Shown: positions 1-6,599, counted from the stretch's first letter. The stretch: DNA of 6,810 bases from Clostridia bacterium (GCA_017457465.1 JAFTHJ010000149.1:1-6810), one strand, 5' to 3'. Notes: generated by a model from the letters alone, not told the origin. Numbers and translations: made by a program.

Positions 1-457
1 AGTACTTCTTTCCAACTTCCATAACGACGTCGGAGTACATCTGGATAAATCTTCTGTAGCAGTCGTAAGCCCAACGAGCGTTGCCGGACTTCTTTGCCAT
101 AACTTCAACAACCTCTTCGTTAAGACCGAGGTTAAGAATGGTATCCATCATACCGGGCATGGATGCACGAGCGCCCGAACGAACCGAAACGAGAAGGGGA
201 TTCTCGAGGTCGCCGAACTTCTTACCGGTAACTTCCTCCATCTTTACGATATACTCATTGATTTCTGCCTGAATTTCGGGATTGATCTGTCTTCCGTCCT
301 CGTAGTACTGGGTACAAGCTTCAGTGGAAATCGTGAAGCCCTGGGGAACAGGGAGACCAATCTTGGTCATTTCAGCCAGGTTTGCGCCTTTACCGCCAAG
401 CAGCTCACGCATGTCAGCGTTGCCTTCGGTAAAGAGATAGCAATACTTCTTTGCCAT
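1..457 (-). CDS. ppdK: Pyruvate, phosphate dikinase, N-terminal part (cut by window edge)
   Basis: Reading the minus strand from ATG at 457-455 gives 152 uninterrupted codons to the window edge. The family is usually about 870-880 residues, so only about the first sixth is present: the start of the ATP-grasp-like nucleotide-binding domain. The enzyme reversibly converts pyruvate, ATP and phosphate into phosphoenolpyruvate, AMP and pyrophosphate in the cytoplasm; in anaerobes it can work in glycolysis or in PEP formation. Visible family motifs are LLGGKGANLAEM at residues 19-30, with Lys23 in the place of the nucleotide-binding lysine near residue 22 of the Clostridium symbiosum enzyme, PVPQGFTI at 36-43, and VRSGARASMPGMMDTILNLG from 92, with Arg93 matching the ATP-contacting Arg92. 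The start is fixed by GGAGGT on the minus strand (positions 471-466), 8 bases upstream. It is transcribed away from pth. The stretch is rich in GGT, GCT, CGT and AAG codons, unlike mfd with its many ATA, AGA and CGA codons, which suggests high expression. The identification is very secure; the phosphohistidine and PEP domains lie outside the window. Confidence 0.97.
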   Translation of the reverse strand, partial: MAKKYCYLFTEGNADMRELLGGKGANLAEMTKIGLPVPQGFTISTEACTQYYEDGRQINPEIQAEINEYIVKMEEVTGKKFGDLENPLLVSVRSGARASMPGMMDTILNLGLNEEVVEVMAKKSGNARWAYDCYRRFIQMYSDVVMEVGKKY

Positions 458-465
458 TGGTAAAT

Positions 466-471
466 ACCTCC
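466..471 (-). promoter_or_regulatory. Ribosome binding site of ppdK
   Basis: The minus strand reads GGAGGT here, 8 bases before the ATG at 457. This is a near-perfect Shine-Dalgarno sequence at good spacing and it fixes the ppdK start. Confidence 0.9.
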
Positions 472-561
472 AAAATAAAATATAAATTTTTGACAAAACG
501 AAAAAACGCTATTTTCAGCATTTCAAGGCACAAAAAGAACCCAATACCTCAATAGCACCAC

Positions 562-572
562 ATATTATACCA
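562..572 (-). promoter_or_regulatory. Extended -10 promoter for ppdK
   Basis: On the minus strand TGGTATAAT is present, with TATAAT at 569-564 and the extended -10 TG directly before it at the TGn spacing. No good -35 hexamer lies 16-18 bases upstream (TGGTGT at the 17-base position). The predicted start of transcription is near 557, giving a leader of about 100 bases. Inferred from sequence alone. Confidence 0.65.
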
Positions 573-664
573 TATATGAAGAAAAAACACCACACTTGAA
601 AACCATTTTTTGTATCTTTAATTGTAAACTTTCTGTTAACGAGGCTTAAAATTGCTTTGATTTG

Positions 665-693
665 TTGATTTTTTGACTTCGGTGTAATATAAT
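665..693 (+). promoter_or_regulatory. Sigma-A-type promoter for pth
   Basis: TTGATT at 665-670 and a perfect TATAAT at 688-693 are separated by 17 bases, the optimal spacing for the housekeeping sigma factor. Transcription would begin near 700. A second -35-like hexamer, TTGACT at 673-678, and further -10-like hexamers, TATAAA at 694-699 and TATAAT at 706-711, overlap it, so alternative starts are possible. The promoter probably drives pth and, by read-through, mfd. Confidence 0.75.
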
Positions 694-728
694 TATAAAC
701 TGAAATATAATTTAGTATAACAAATTGC

Positions 729-753
729 GCGGAGTTGCCTTGGCAAAATCCGC
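729..753 (+). other. Imperfect hairpin in the pth leader
   Basis: GCGGA at 729-733 can pair with TCCGC at 749-753, and inside this TTGC at 735-738 can pair with GCAA at 743-746 around a 4-base loop CTTG. The two stems are joined by a small internal loop. There is no T-run after it, so it is not an intrinsic terminator. It lies in the predicted pth leader about 40 bases before the start codon. Function unknown. Confidence 0.4.
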
Positions 754-792
754 CTTATTGTCGTATAAACTTAAACCAAGAGGAAAAGAAAA

Positions 793-1425
793 ATGGCAGA
801 TATATTTGAGCTTTTTAAAAAGATATCGTCGGGGGAGAGCGCCAAGCGAGAGCCGATAACGCATATAGTCGTGGGGCTCGGAAACCCCGGGGATAAGTAT
901 TACCTTACAAGACATAACGCGGGCTTTCTCGCGCTTGATTATATTTCGCAGAAATATTCCGCAAGAGTCGACAGAGTAAAATTCAAGGCGCTCTGCGGCG
1001 AGGCGGTTATAGGCGGGAAGACAGTCCTTCTTATGAAACCGCAGACCTTTATGAACAATTCGGGCGAGGCGGTCAAGGAGGCGGCGTCCTTCTATAAGAT
1101 ACCTGCAGAGAACATAGTCGTGATTTCCGACGATGTCAATCTTGATGTGGCAAGACTTCGTGTCAGACGCCGAGGAAGCGACGGCGGACAGAAAGGAATG
1201 AGAAGCATCTGTGAGCATCTCGGGAGCGACGCTTTCCCCAGAATACGTATCGGTGTGGGACAAAAGCCACACCCCGATTACGATATGGCGGATTGGGTGC
1301 TTTCGGAGTTCAACGAGAATGAAAAGAAAGCGCTCTTTGAGTGCTTCGCGCGTGTAAGCGACGGACTTGAAAAGGTACTCGTCGGAGATATCGACGGAGC
1401 TATGCAGATTTGTAATTCCAAGTAA
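793..1425 (+). CDS. pth: Peptidyl-tRNA hydrolase
   Basis: A 210-residue cytoplasmic esterase that cleaves peptidyl-tRNA released from stalled ribosomes and so recycles tRNA. The Pth fold is clear: GLGNPG at residues 28-33 (Asn31 matches E. coli Asn10), Tyr36 (Tyr15), TRHNAGF at 39-45 with catalytic His41 (His20), KPQTFMNNSG at 82-91 with Asn88 (Asn68), and Asp113 (Asp93). The C-terminal PHPDYDMADWVLSEF segment is typical of clostridial members. Two things are odd. About 22 residues precede the usual family start near residue 23, although an SD-like AGAGGA about 9 bases before ATG 793 supports this start. Also, the usual GGHNG loop reads GGQKGM at 131-136, so the positions of E. coli His113 and Asn114 carry Gln133 and Lys134, and the usual DxxD pair reads DDVN (Asn116). 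pth is followed by mfd on the same strand, as in many Firmicutes (spoVC-fin-mfd in Bacillus). The family is certain; normal activity is likely since the catalytic His and Asp are kept. Confidence 0.97.
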   Translation: MADIFELFKKISSGESAKREPITHIVVGLGNPGDKYYLTRHNAGFLALDYISQKYSARVDRVKFKALCGEAVIGGKTVLLMKPQTFMNNSGEAVKEAASFYKIPAENIVVISDDVNLDVARLRVRRRGSDGGQKGMRSICEHLGSDAFPRIRIGVGQKPHPDYDMADWVLSEFNENEKKALFECFARVSDGLEKVLVGDIDGAMQICNSK

Positions 1426-1494
1426 CGAATAAATAGGGGCTTCTTGCTTCCTAACAATGAATAATCCATAGATTAAAAAGGTTTGGAGAGGGTT

Positions 1495-1574
1495 AAGAGA
1501 GAACCAATGTTTGATGTAATCAAACTTGGCAAAAGGCGTCAGCCTTTTAGACTTTCCTTAAAAGGTTCTCTCTT
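1495..1574 (+). repeat. Nested inverted-repeat element between pth and mfd (MITE-like or structured leader)
   Basis: The ends are a perfect 11-base inverted repeat, AAGAGAGAACC at 1495-1505 and GGTTCTCTCTT at 1564-1574. Two further hairpins sit inside: CCAA-T-GTTTGAT at 1504-1515 with ATCAAAC-TTGG at 1519-1529 around loop GTA (11 pairs, one bulged T), and AAAAGGC at 1531-1537 with GCCTTTT at 1542-1548 around loop GTCA. Together they make an 80-base branched fold. There are no stop codons in the mfd frame, so the mfd reading frame runs through it. No obvious target-site duplication flanks it. The compact size, terminal inverted repeats and position at a gene border fit a miniature mobile or REP-like element; a cis-regulatory RNA controlling mfd translation is the alternative. 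The structure is seen directly; either function is inference. Confidence 0.55.
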
Positions 1575-1584
1575 GCAAAGTAAA

Positions 1585-4500
1585 ATGAATATATTGACCG
1601 ATTGTATAAGGTCGGACGGAGAATACAAGCATCTGCTGCGGACTATCGCCGAGCAGAGAGCCGCGAGAAATCCTCTGCCCACGGTGGTGGCGGGACTTTG
1701 CGAGGGAGCGGCGGACGCCGCTATCGTAGCCCTTGCGGAGGACATAGCCAAGGTTTCCCGAGGTAAGCATCCTGTGCAGATAGTCTGCCCCGAGGAAAAG
1801 GAGTGCAGACGACTCACACACCTGCTTCACCGCTTTGGCGTGAGAGCTGAATTCTTCGTTGCCAGAGACCTCAATTTTTATAATATAGTTGCCTCTCATG
1901 AGTACGAGCATGAGAGGCTTAAGGTGTTGTCCGGGATACTCTGCGGGGAGATAGATGCCGTAGTTACCACTCCCGACGCGCTTCTCGGATATACCATACC
2001 GCCCGAGAAATTTATCTCGGCTATGATAAAGGTTGAATACGGCGAGAGCCGCATAGATATCTCGGAGTTTGCCGAGAGGCTGACCGCTGCGGGATACGTC
2101 AGATGCGAGATGGTTGATGCTGCGGGGCAGTTTGCCGTAAGGGGCGGAATAGTTGACGTTTATCCGCCTGTTGCCCGATTCACCGATATGAACGGCAAGA
2201 CATTTGGCGGCTCACATCCGCTTCGAATAGAGCTTTTCGGAGATGAGATAGACCGAATGGAGATATTCGATGCCCAGACGCAGAGAATGACGGTCGCGCT
2301 TGATGCCGCCGAGATAAGTCCCGCTCGAGAGTTGCTTCTTGACGGAGATATGAAAAAGAAGCTTCGGGCGGCGATAGAGACGCAGTTTGCCAAGTGTCAC
2401 GACGAAAGAGGTTGTGCCGAGATGGTGTCGGAGATAGCGGCGATAGACGGCGGACTCGATATAAACTTTGCCGATAAATATATCACGCTCATTTATCCCG
2501 AGAGAACCTCGCTTACCGATTATATGTCGGGGGCTACCTGCGTTCTTATGCGGAATACCTCCGCGTGTTTCGACAGAGTCAAGGCGTCGGGGTGGCACCT
2601 TGAGCAGAGCATAGAGGAGCTGCTTGAGAACGGAACGATAGCGCCGAAGTATACCGATTACGCAAAGCCCGACTCCGCGTTTGAGCTCTTTTTGGACAGA
2701 CTTCCCACCGTTCATTTTGATTCTTTCGGACAGGGAATGTCGGGTAAGAAACTTGCGGCAATGTTCACATTCCGAACCAAGCATATGGTCTCCTACAGCG
2801 AGAACTATGAAATGCTTTGCGAGGACCTTGAGAACTACAGAAAGCTCGGATACCGCATAATAGTCACCGCCGAGAATGAGGCGTCGGCGAAAAATCTTTG
2901 CGGATACCTTGGCGATAAAGGCTTCACGGCGATGATAGAGGTCGAGTCGGGGGATTTCACAATAGATAATCTTCCGAAAAATACTATTCTTGTCAAGTGG
3001 CGTCAGGCTATAAGAGGATATGAGTTGAGCGCGCCGAGAATCGTGGTTCTCTCAACTAACCCCGATAGCCGTGACGGCGGATATTCCGCATCGGGGCGCC
3101 TTAAGACCTCGAGAAAGAAAAAGAGCGCCGCGGAGCGCATAATGTCATATAACGACCTGAATGTCGGAGATTTCGTGGTTCACGAGGTTCACGGAATAGG
3201 TCAGTATATGGGAATCGAAAACCTGACGGTCGACGGCGTGAGCCGAGACTATATAAATATCAAGTACGCGGGAAGCGACAGACTGTTTTTGCCTACCGAT
3301 AAGCTTGATATGATATCAAAATATATCGGTGCGCACTCGGATGACGGACTTGTAAAGCTTTCAAAATTCGGAGGCGGAGAGTGGACACGCGCAAAGGCAA
3401 AAGCCAAGGCGGCGGTCAAGGAGATGGCGAAGGAGCTTATCCAGCTTTATGCCGAGAGAATGAGGCGCCCCGGATTTGCTTTCCCCGAGGACGATGACCT
3501 GCAGAGGGATTTCGAGGCGGCGTTTGAATATGACGAAACCGCGGGACAGCTCGAGGCTATCGAGGATATCAAAAAGGATATGATGTCCGAGGTGCCTATG
3601 GACAGACTTCTCTGCGGAGACGTCGGATTCGGAAAGACCGAGGTTGCGCTCCGAGCGGCTTACAAGGCGGTGCTTGGGGGGAAGCAGGTGGCGATACTCG
3701 TTCCCACGACGATACTCGCGCTTCAGCACTATCAGACGGTAACGAGCCGAACGAGAGGATTTTCGGTCAATGTCGATATGATATCCCGCTTCCGTACGCC
3801 GAAGCAACAGGCGCAGACACTGCGTAAGCTGAAGCGCGGAGAGATAGATATAATTATCGGTACGCACAGACTCATAGGCAAGGATATCGAGTTCAAGGAC
3901 CTCGGACTTCTTATAGTTGACGAGGAGCAGAGGTTTGGAGTCGCACAGAAAGAAAAGCTGAAGCAGATAGCGGGGAATGTCGACGTGCTGACGTTAAGCG
4001 CGACACCTATACCCAGAACGCTGAATATGGCAATGGGCGGCATCAGAGACGTGTCGGTGCTTGACGAAGCCCCCGGTGACAGACTTCCCGTGCAGACATA
4101 TGTGCTTGAGCACGACGAGCTTATAATTATGGAAGCTATCAAAAGGGAGCTTCGACGTGGAGGACAGGTATTTTATCTGCACAATTTTGTCGAGAGCATA
4201 GACAGCTGCGCCGCAAGACTTGCCAAAGAGCTTCCCGAGGCGAGAATAACCGTCGCCCACGGAAAGATGGATAAGGAAAGACTTGAGGATATATGGGCGG
4301 AGATGCTCGGCGGACAGATAGATATTCTTGTTTCGACCACGATTATCGAAACTGGAGTCGATATCCCGAACGCGAACACACTTATAGTCGAGAACGCGCA
4401 CAGACTCGGACTTTCCCAGCTGCATCAGATAAGAGGTCGAGTCGGACGCTCATCCCGTAGGGCATACGCATACTTCACCTTCCCGAAGGACAAGGCGGTA

Positions 4501-5175
4501 AACGAGATAGCGACAAAGAGGCTTGAAGCTATAAGGGAATACGCCGAATTCGGAGCGGGATTCAAGATAGCTATGCGCGATATGGAGATAAGAGGCGCGG
4601 GAAACATTCTCGGGGCAGAGCAGCACGGTCATCTTGACGCTGTCGGATACGACCTTTATATCAAGCTGCTAAATGAGGCGGTGCTTGAGGAAAAGGGAGA
4701 GAAGATAGAGGAGAAGATAGAGACTACTATATCGCTCAAATGCGATGCGTATATACCCGAAAAATATGTGGCGTACTCATCGCAGAGAATGGAGCTTTAT
4801 AAAAAGATAGCCGCTATAGAGACACCCGAGGACAGGGACGATATAATCGACGAAATGATAGACCGCTTCGGAGATATTCCGACACCCGTGCAAAACCTGC
4901 TCACTGTCGCGCTTGTGAGAGCGGCGGCGATAAGATGCAGAATAACATCGGTGGTCGAGGACGGAAGCGAGGTGAAGATATACCCCGCGAAGTTCGATGT
5001 CGTCGTATGGTCTGACCTCGCGTTTGAATACAAGGGAAGGCTCCGCGTGGTGATGTCGGAGAACCCGAGCGTAAACTTCCGAAAGCAGAGCAAGGAAAAT
5101 CTTCCCGATGTGCTATATCAGCTATTCACAAGATATTCCGCTCTCGAAGCCGAGGCGGGAGCCTTGGAGGAGTGA
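1585..5175 (+). CDS. mfd: Transcription-repair coupling factor Mfd
   Basis: From ATG 1585 the protein has 1196 residues, the usual Mfd size. It is a DNA translocase that pushes stalled RNA polymerase off DNA and recruits UvrA to start transcription-coupled excision repair. Domains in order (counting from Met at 1585): a degenerate UvrB-like module at about 1-350, with the RGGIVDVYPP signature; a middle linker; the RNA polymerase-interacting domain at about 520-590, with VGDFVVHEVHGIGQYMG; the SF2 motor with Walker A GDVGFGKTE at 678-686 (Lys684), DEEQRFGV at 779-786, SATPIPRT from 805, and QIRGRVGRS from 948; and the C-terminal regulatory domain with AYIPEKY near 1055. All motor motifs are intact. 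The frame stays open upstream to TTG 1483 (1230 residues) with ATG 1507 between, but the extra 26-34 residues come from the inverted-repeat element and are not Mfd-like, so 1585 is preferred although its ribosome binding site is poor. Probably co-transcribed with pth. Confidence 0.97.
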   Translation: MNILTDCIRSDGEYKHLLRTIAEQRAARNPLPTVVAGLCEGAADAAIVALAEDIAKVSRGKHPVQIVCPEEKECRRLTHLLHRFGVRAEFFVARDLNFYNIVASHEYEHERLKVLSGILCGEIDAVVTTPDALLGYTIPPEKFISAMIKVEYGESRIDISEFAERLTAAGYVRCEMVDAAGQFAVRGGIVDVYPPVARFTDMNGKTFGGSHPLRIELFGDEIDRMEIFDAQTQRMTVALDAAEISPARELLLDGDMKKKLRAAIETQFAKCHDERGCAEMVSEIAAIDGGLDINFADKYITLIYPERTSLTDYMSGATCVLMRNTSACFDRVKASGWHLEQSIEELLENGTIAPKYTDYAKPDSAFELFLDRLPTVHFDSFGQGMSGKKLAAMFTFRTKHMVSYSENYEMLCEDLENYRKLGYRIIVTAENEASAKNLCGYLGDKGFTAMIEVESGDFTIDNLPKNTILVKWRQAIRGYELSAPRIVVLSTNPDSRDGGYSASGRLKTSRKKKSAAERIMSYNDLNVGDFVVHEVHGIGQYMGIENLTVDGVSRDYINIKYAGSDRLFLPTDKLDMISKYIGAHSDDGLVKLSKFGGGEWTRAKAKAKAAVKEMAKELIQLYAERMRRPGFAFPEDDDLQRDFEAAFEYDETAGQLEAIEDIKKDMMSEVPMDRLLCGDVGFGKTEVALRAAYKAVLGGKQVAILVPTTILALQHYQTVTSRTRGFSVNVDMISRFRTPKQQAQTLRKLKRGEIDIIIGTHRLIGKDIEFKDLGLLIVDEEQRFGVAQKEKLKQIAGNVDVLTLSATPIPRTLNMAMGGIRDVSVLDEAPGDRLPVQTYVLEHDELIIMEAIKRELRRGGQVFYLHNFVESIDSCAARLAKELPEARITVAHGKMDKERLEDIWAEMLGGQIDILVSTTIIETGVDIPNANTLIVENAHRLGLSQLHQIRGRVGRSSRRAYAYFTFPKDKAVNEIATKRLEAIREYAEFGAGFKIAMRDMEIRGAGNILGAEQHGHLDAVGYDLYIKLLNEAVLEEKGEKIEEKIETTISLKCDAYIPEKYVAYSSQRMELYKKIAAIETPEDRDDIIDEMIDRFGDIPTPVQNLLTVALVRAAAIRCRITSVVEDGSEVKIYPAKFDVVVWSDLAFEYKGRLRVVMSENPSVNFRKQSKENLPDVLYQLFTRYSALEAEAGALEE
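1891..1918 (+). repeat. Perfect 10-base inverted repeat inside mfd
   Basis: GCCTCTCATG at 1891-1900 is exactly matched by CATGAGAGGC at 1909-1918, with an 8-base loop. It lies within the mfd coding region, where it encodes ASHEYEHERL. It could form an mRNA hairpin or arise from the His-Glu/His-Glu amino acid pattern together with codon choice. Confidence 0.5.
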
Positions 5176-5222
5176 GGTTCTTCCGAAAATGTGAAGAAAA
5201 AGGGAATTTTATGTGATTTGTA

Positions 5223-5251
5223 TAGACAAAAGACGAGGAATATTATATAAT
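5223..5251 (+). promoter_or_regulatory. Promoter for the parvulin lipoprotein gene
   Basis: TAGACA at 5223-5228 (5 of 6 to consensus) and a perfect TATAAT at 5246-5251 are separated by 17 bases. Transcription would start near 5258, about 33 bases before the start codon. It lies 48 bases after the mfd stop, so the lipoprotein gene can be expressed independently of the pth-mfd transcript. Confidence 0.75.
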
Positions 5252-5273
5252 GGTATGTAATAATCGCAAAATG

Positions 5274-5279
5274 AAAGGA
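5274..5279 (+). promoter_or_regulatory. Ribosome binding site of the lipoprotein gene
   Basis: AAAGGA ends 11 bases before ATG 5291. The spacing is slightly long, with an AT-only spacer, but no better start lies nearby and the signal peptide begins exactly at this ATG. Confidence 0.65.
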
Positions 5280-5290
5280 TTTATATATAA

Positions 5291-6595
5291 ATGAGAAAAG
5301 CTTTTGTAAGGTTTTTGGCATTGATGCTCGTTCTCGCAATTGCCGTTACCGCATTCTCGGCTTGTTCCTCAAAGGGGAAGACCTTTATGAAAATAGAGGA
5401 CACCGAGATGTCGGTCAATATGTTCCAGCTCTTTCTTTCAAGAATGAAGGGAACATTGAGCGCGTCTTACGGTGAGGAGGCACTCGCCGATTCCTTCTGG
5501 GATACGGTAATGTCGTCAGACGGAACCACCTATAATGACCATTTCACCGCGCAGGTGCTTGATAACACCAAGACCTATCTTGCGGCTCTCCATATGTTTG
5601 AGGAGGAGGGACTTGAGCTTCCCGAATCCTATATTGAAGAAATAGATGCCGAGCTTGAGGAGCTTATAGAGAATGACGCCGACGGCTCGAAGAACACCTT
5701 TAATTCAATTCTCTCGAGCTTCGGTGTGAACTATAAAATTCTCCGTGAGGCTTATATACTTGAAGCCAAGATAGCGTATCTTAACGACTATCTGTACGGC
5801 TCCGACGGCTCGAAGATATCCCCAGTGCTTCTCGAGGAATATTATCAGAACAATTACGCGAGATTCAAGCAGGTGTTTATATACACATACGCTCTCGTCT
5901 ATGATACCGATTCTGACGGACAGGAGATATGGTATAGCATAACCAACCCAAACAGAATATCCTATGATACTGACGCAACTCCCAAAAAGGACGAAAACGA
6001 TAACATAGTCAAGGACAAGAACGGCGATACGGTTTATGTCGACGAGGAAGGCAAGATAGCCTACGACAAGAAGAACGGCAAGAGAAATCCCGTCCTCGGA
6101 AGCGACGGATATCAGCTCACCCGCGATTATACCACCGAGGAGATACGCGAGGCGGTAGACCGTGCGCAGATAATTGCCGAGCAGTGTGTGGAGAAAAATT
6201 ATACTCTGTTTGACAGCTTCGTTGAAAAATACAGCGAGGACGAGGGAATGTCGGAGTATCCCGGCGGGTACTATCTGACTGCCGAATCGAAATATGACTC
6301 ACCCGAGGTCCTCAAGGCGCTCTTTGAGATGGAAGAGGGCGAGATAAGAACGGTCAACTCGGATTACGGAATCCACGTAATTATGAAATACGAGCTTGAC
6401 GAGGGCGGATATGCCGACCGTGATAATTCCGATTTCTTTGTCAGCACAGAAACTGGAGGATATGTATTTATCCAGAAGCTCAAGGAGGAGCTTCTCGCGC
6501 AGACGCTTAAGCCGTATATAGACAAGATAGAGATAGATGAGACGCTTATCGAGGGTGTTGACATAAAGAGCATCGGAGCAAATTTTTATTATTAA
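5291..6595 (+). CDS. Secreted lipoprotein with parvulin-type peptidyl-prolyl isomerase domain (PrsA/PpiC-like)
   Basis: A 434-residue protein with a lipoprotein signal peptide: basic MRKAFVR, a hydrophobic core at about 8-22, and lipobox FSAC with Cys25 as the lipidated residue, so it is expected on the outer face of the membrane. Residues about 30-185 form an alpha-helical N-terminal region of the SurA/PrsA type. The parvulin domain starts near residue 190 (ARFKQVFIYTYAL), is interrupted by roughly 80 residues (about 206-282) rich in Asp, Lys, Asn and Gly (for example DKNGD, VYVDEEGKIAYD), and resumes with TTEEIREAVDRAQIIAEQC, then KYSEDEGMSEYPGGYY at 313-328 and GIHVIMK at 360-366. The late His362 is kept. 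The first-strand histidine of catalytic parvulins (HIL) appears replaced by Val195 or Phe196. It probably helps exported proteins fold; isomerase activity is uncertain. A parvulin gene after mfd is a familiar clostridial arrangement. It has its own promoter, and no clear terminator follows it. Not called prsA because one-to-one orthology is unproven. Confidence 0.9.
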   Translation: MRKAFVRFLALMLVLAIAVTAFSACSSKGKTFMKIEDTEMSVNMFQLFLSRMKGTLSASYGEEALADSFWDTVMSSDGTTYNDHFTAQVLDNTKTYLAALHMFEEEGLELPESYIEEIDAELEELIENDADGSKNTFNSILSSFGVNYKILREAYILEAKIAYLNDYLYGSDGSKISPVLLEEYYQNNYARFKQVFIYTYALVYDTDSDGQEIWYSITNPNRISYDTDATPKKDENDNIVKDKNGDTVYVDEEGKIAYDKKNGKRNPVLGSDGYQLTRDYTTEEIREAVDRAQIIAEQCVEKNYTLFDSFVEKYSEDEGMSEYPGGYYLTAESKYDSPEVLKALFEMEEGEIRTVNSDYGIHVIMKYELDEGGYADRDNSDFFVSTETGGYVFIQKLKEELLAQTLKPYIDKIEIDETLIEGVDIKSIGANFYY

Positions 6596-6599
6596 GCTA

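Larger units (their letters stand above)
458..792. other. Divergent intergenic region between ppdK and pth
   Basis: This 335-base AT-rich stretch holds no credible coding region on either strand. It separates two diverging units. The left part is the ppdK leader of about 100 bases, the middle holds the ppdK promoter near 564-569, and the right part holds the pth promoter at 665-693 and a leader of about 90 bases with a hairpin at 729-753. The segment 600-660 is very AT-rich with no recognisable element. No operator palindrome for a known regulator was seen. Confidence 0.8.

Noticed and set aside
81..272. A 63-codon plus-strand frame over ppdK
   Set aside because: It is antisense to highly conserved PPDK residues and has no homology of its own.
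490..518. TTGACA at 490-495 as a plus-strand promoter
   Set aside because: No -10-like hexamer lies at 16-19 bases downstream (TTTCAG at 17), and the position is inside the ppdK leader.
712..1272. A 186-codon open frame on the minus strand opposite pth
   Set aside because: It lies entirely over the pth region, has no recognisable domain and no ribosome binding site; it is a shadow of pth codon use.
1531..1552. The AAAAGGC/GCCTTTT hairpin as an intrinsic terminator of pth
   Set aside because: The stem has three G-C pairs and its T residues are part of the stem, with no T-tract after it. It fits better as part of the larger nested structure.
1483..1584. TTG 1483 as the start of mfd
   Set aside because: A TTG with only AAAAAGG almost touching it is a poor start, and the extra 34 residues correspond to the inverted-repeat element rather than to Mfd. 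The frame is open, so it is kept as an alternative in the findings.
2212..2784. A 190-codon open frame on the minus strand opposite mfd
   Set aside because: It is antisense to well-conserved Mfd sequence, with no family resemblance and a composition typical of a reverse-frame shadow. The same holds for the other antisense frames over mfd and the lipoprotein gene.
5178..5210. Terminator after mfd (TTCTTC/GAAGAA)
   Set aside because: A six-pair, mostly AT stem with a 9-base loop, followed by AAAAAGGG rather than T residues. Not a credible intrinsic terminator.
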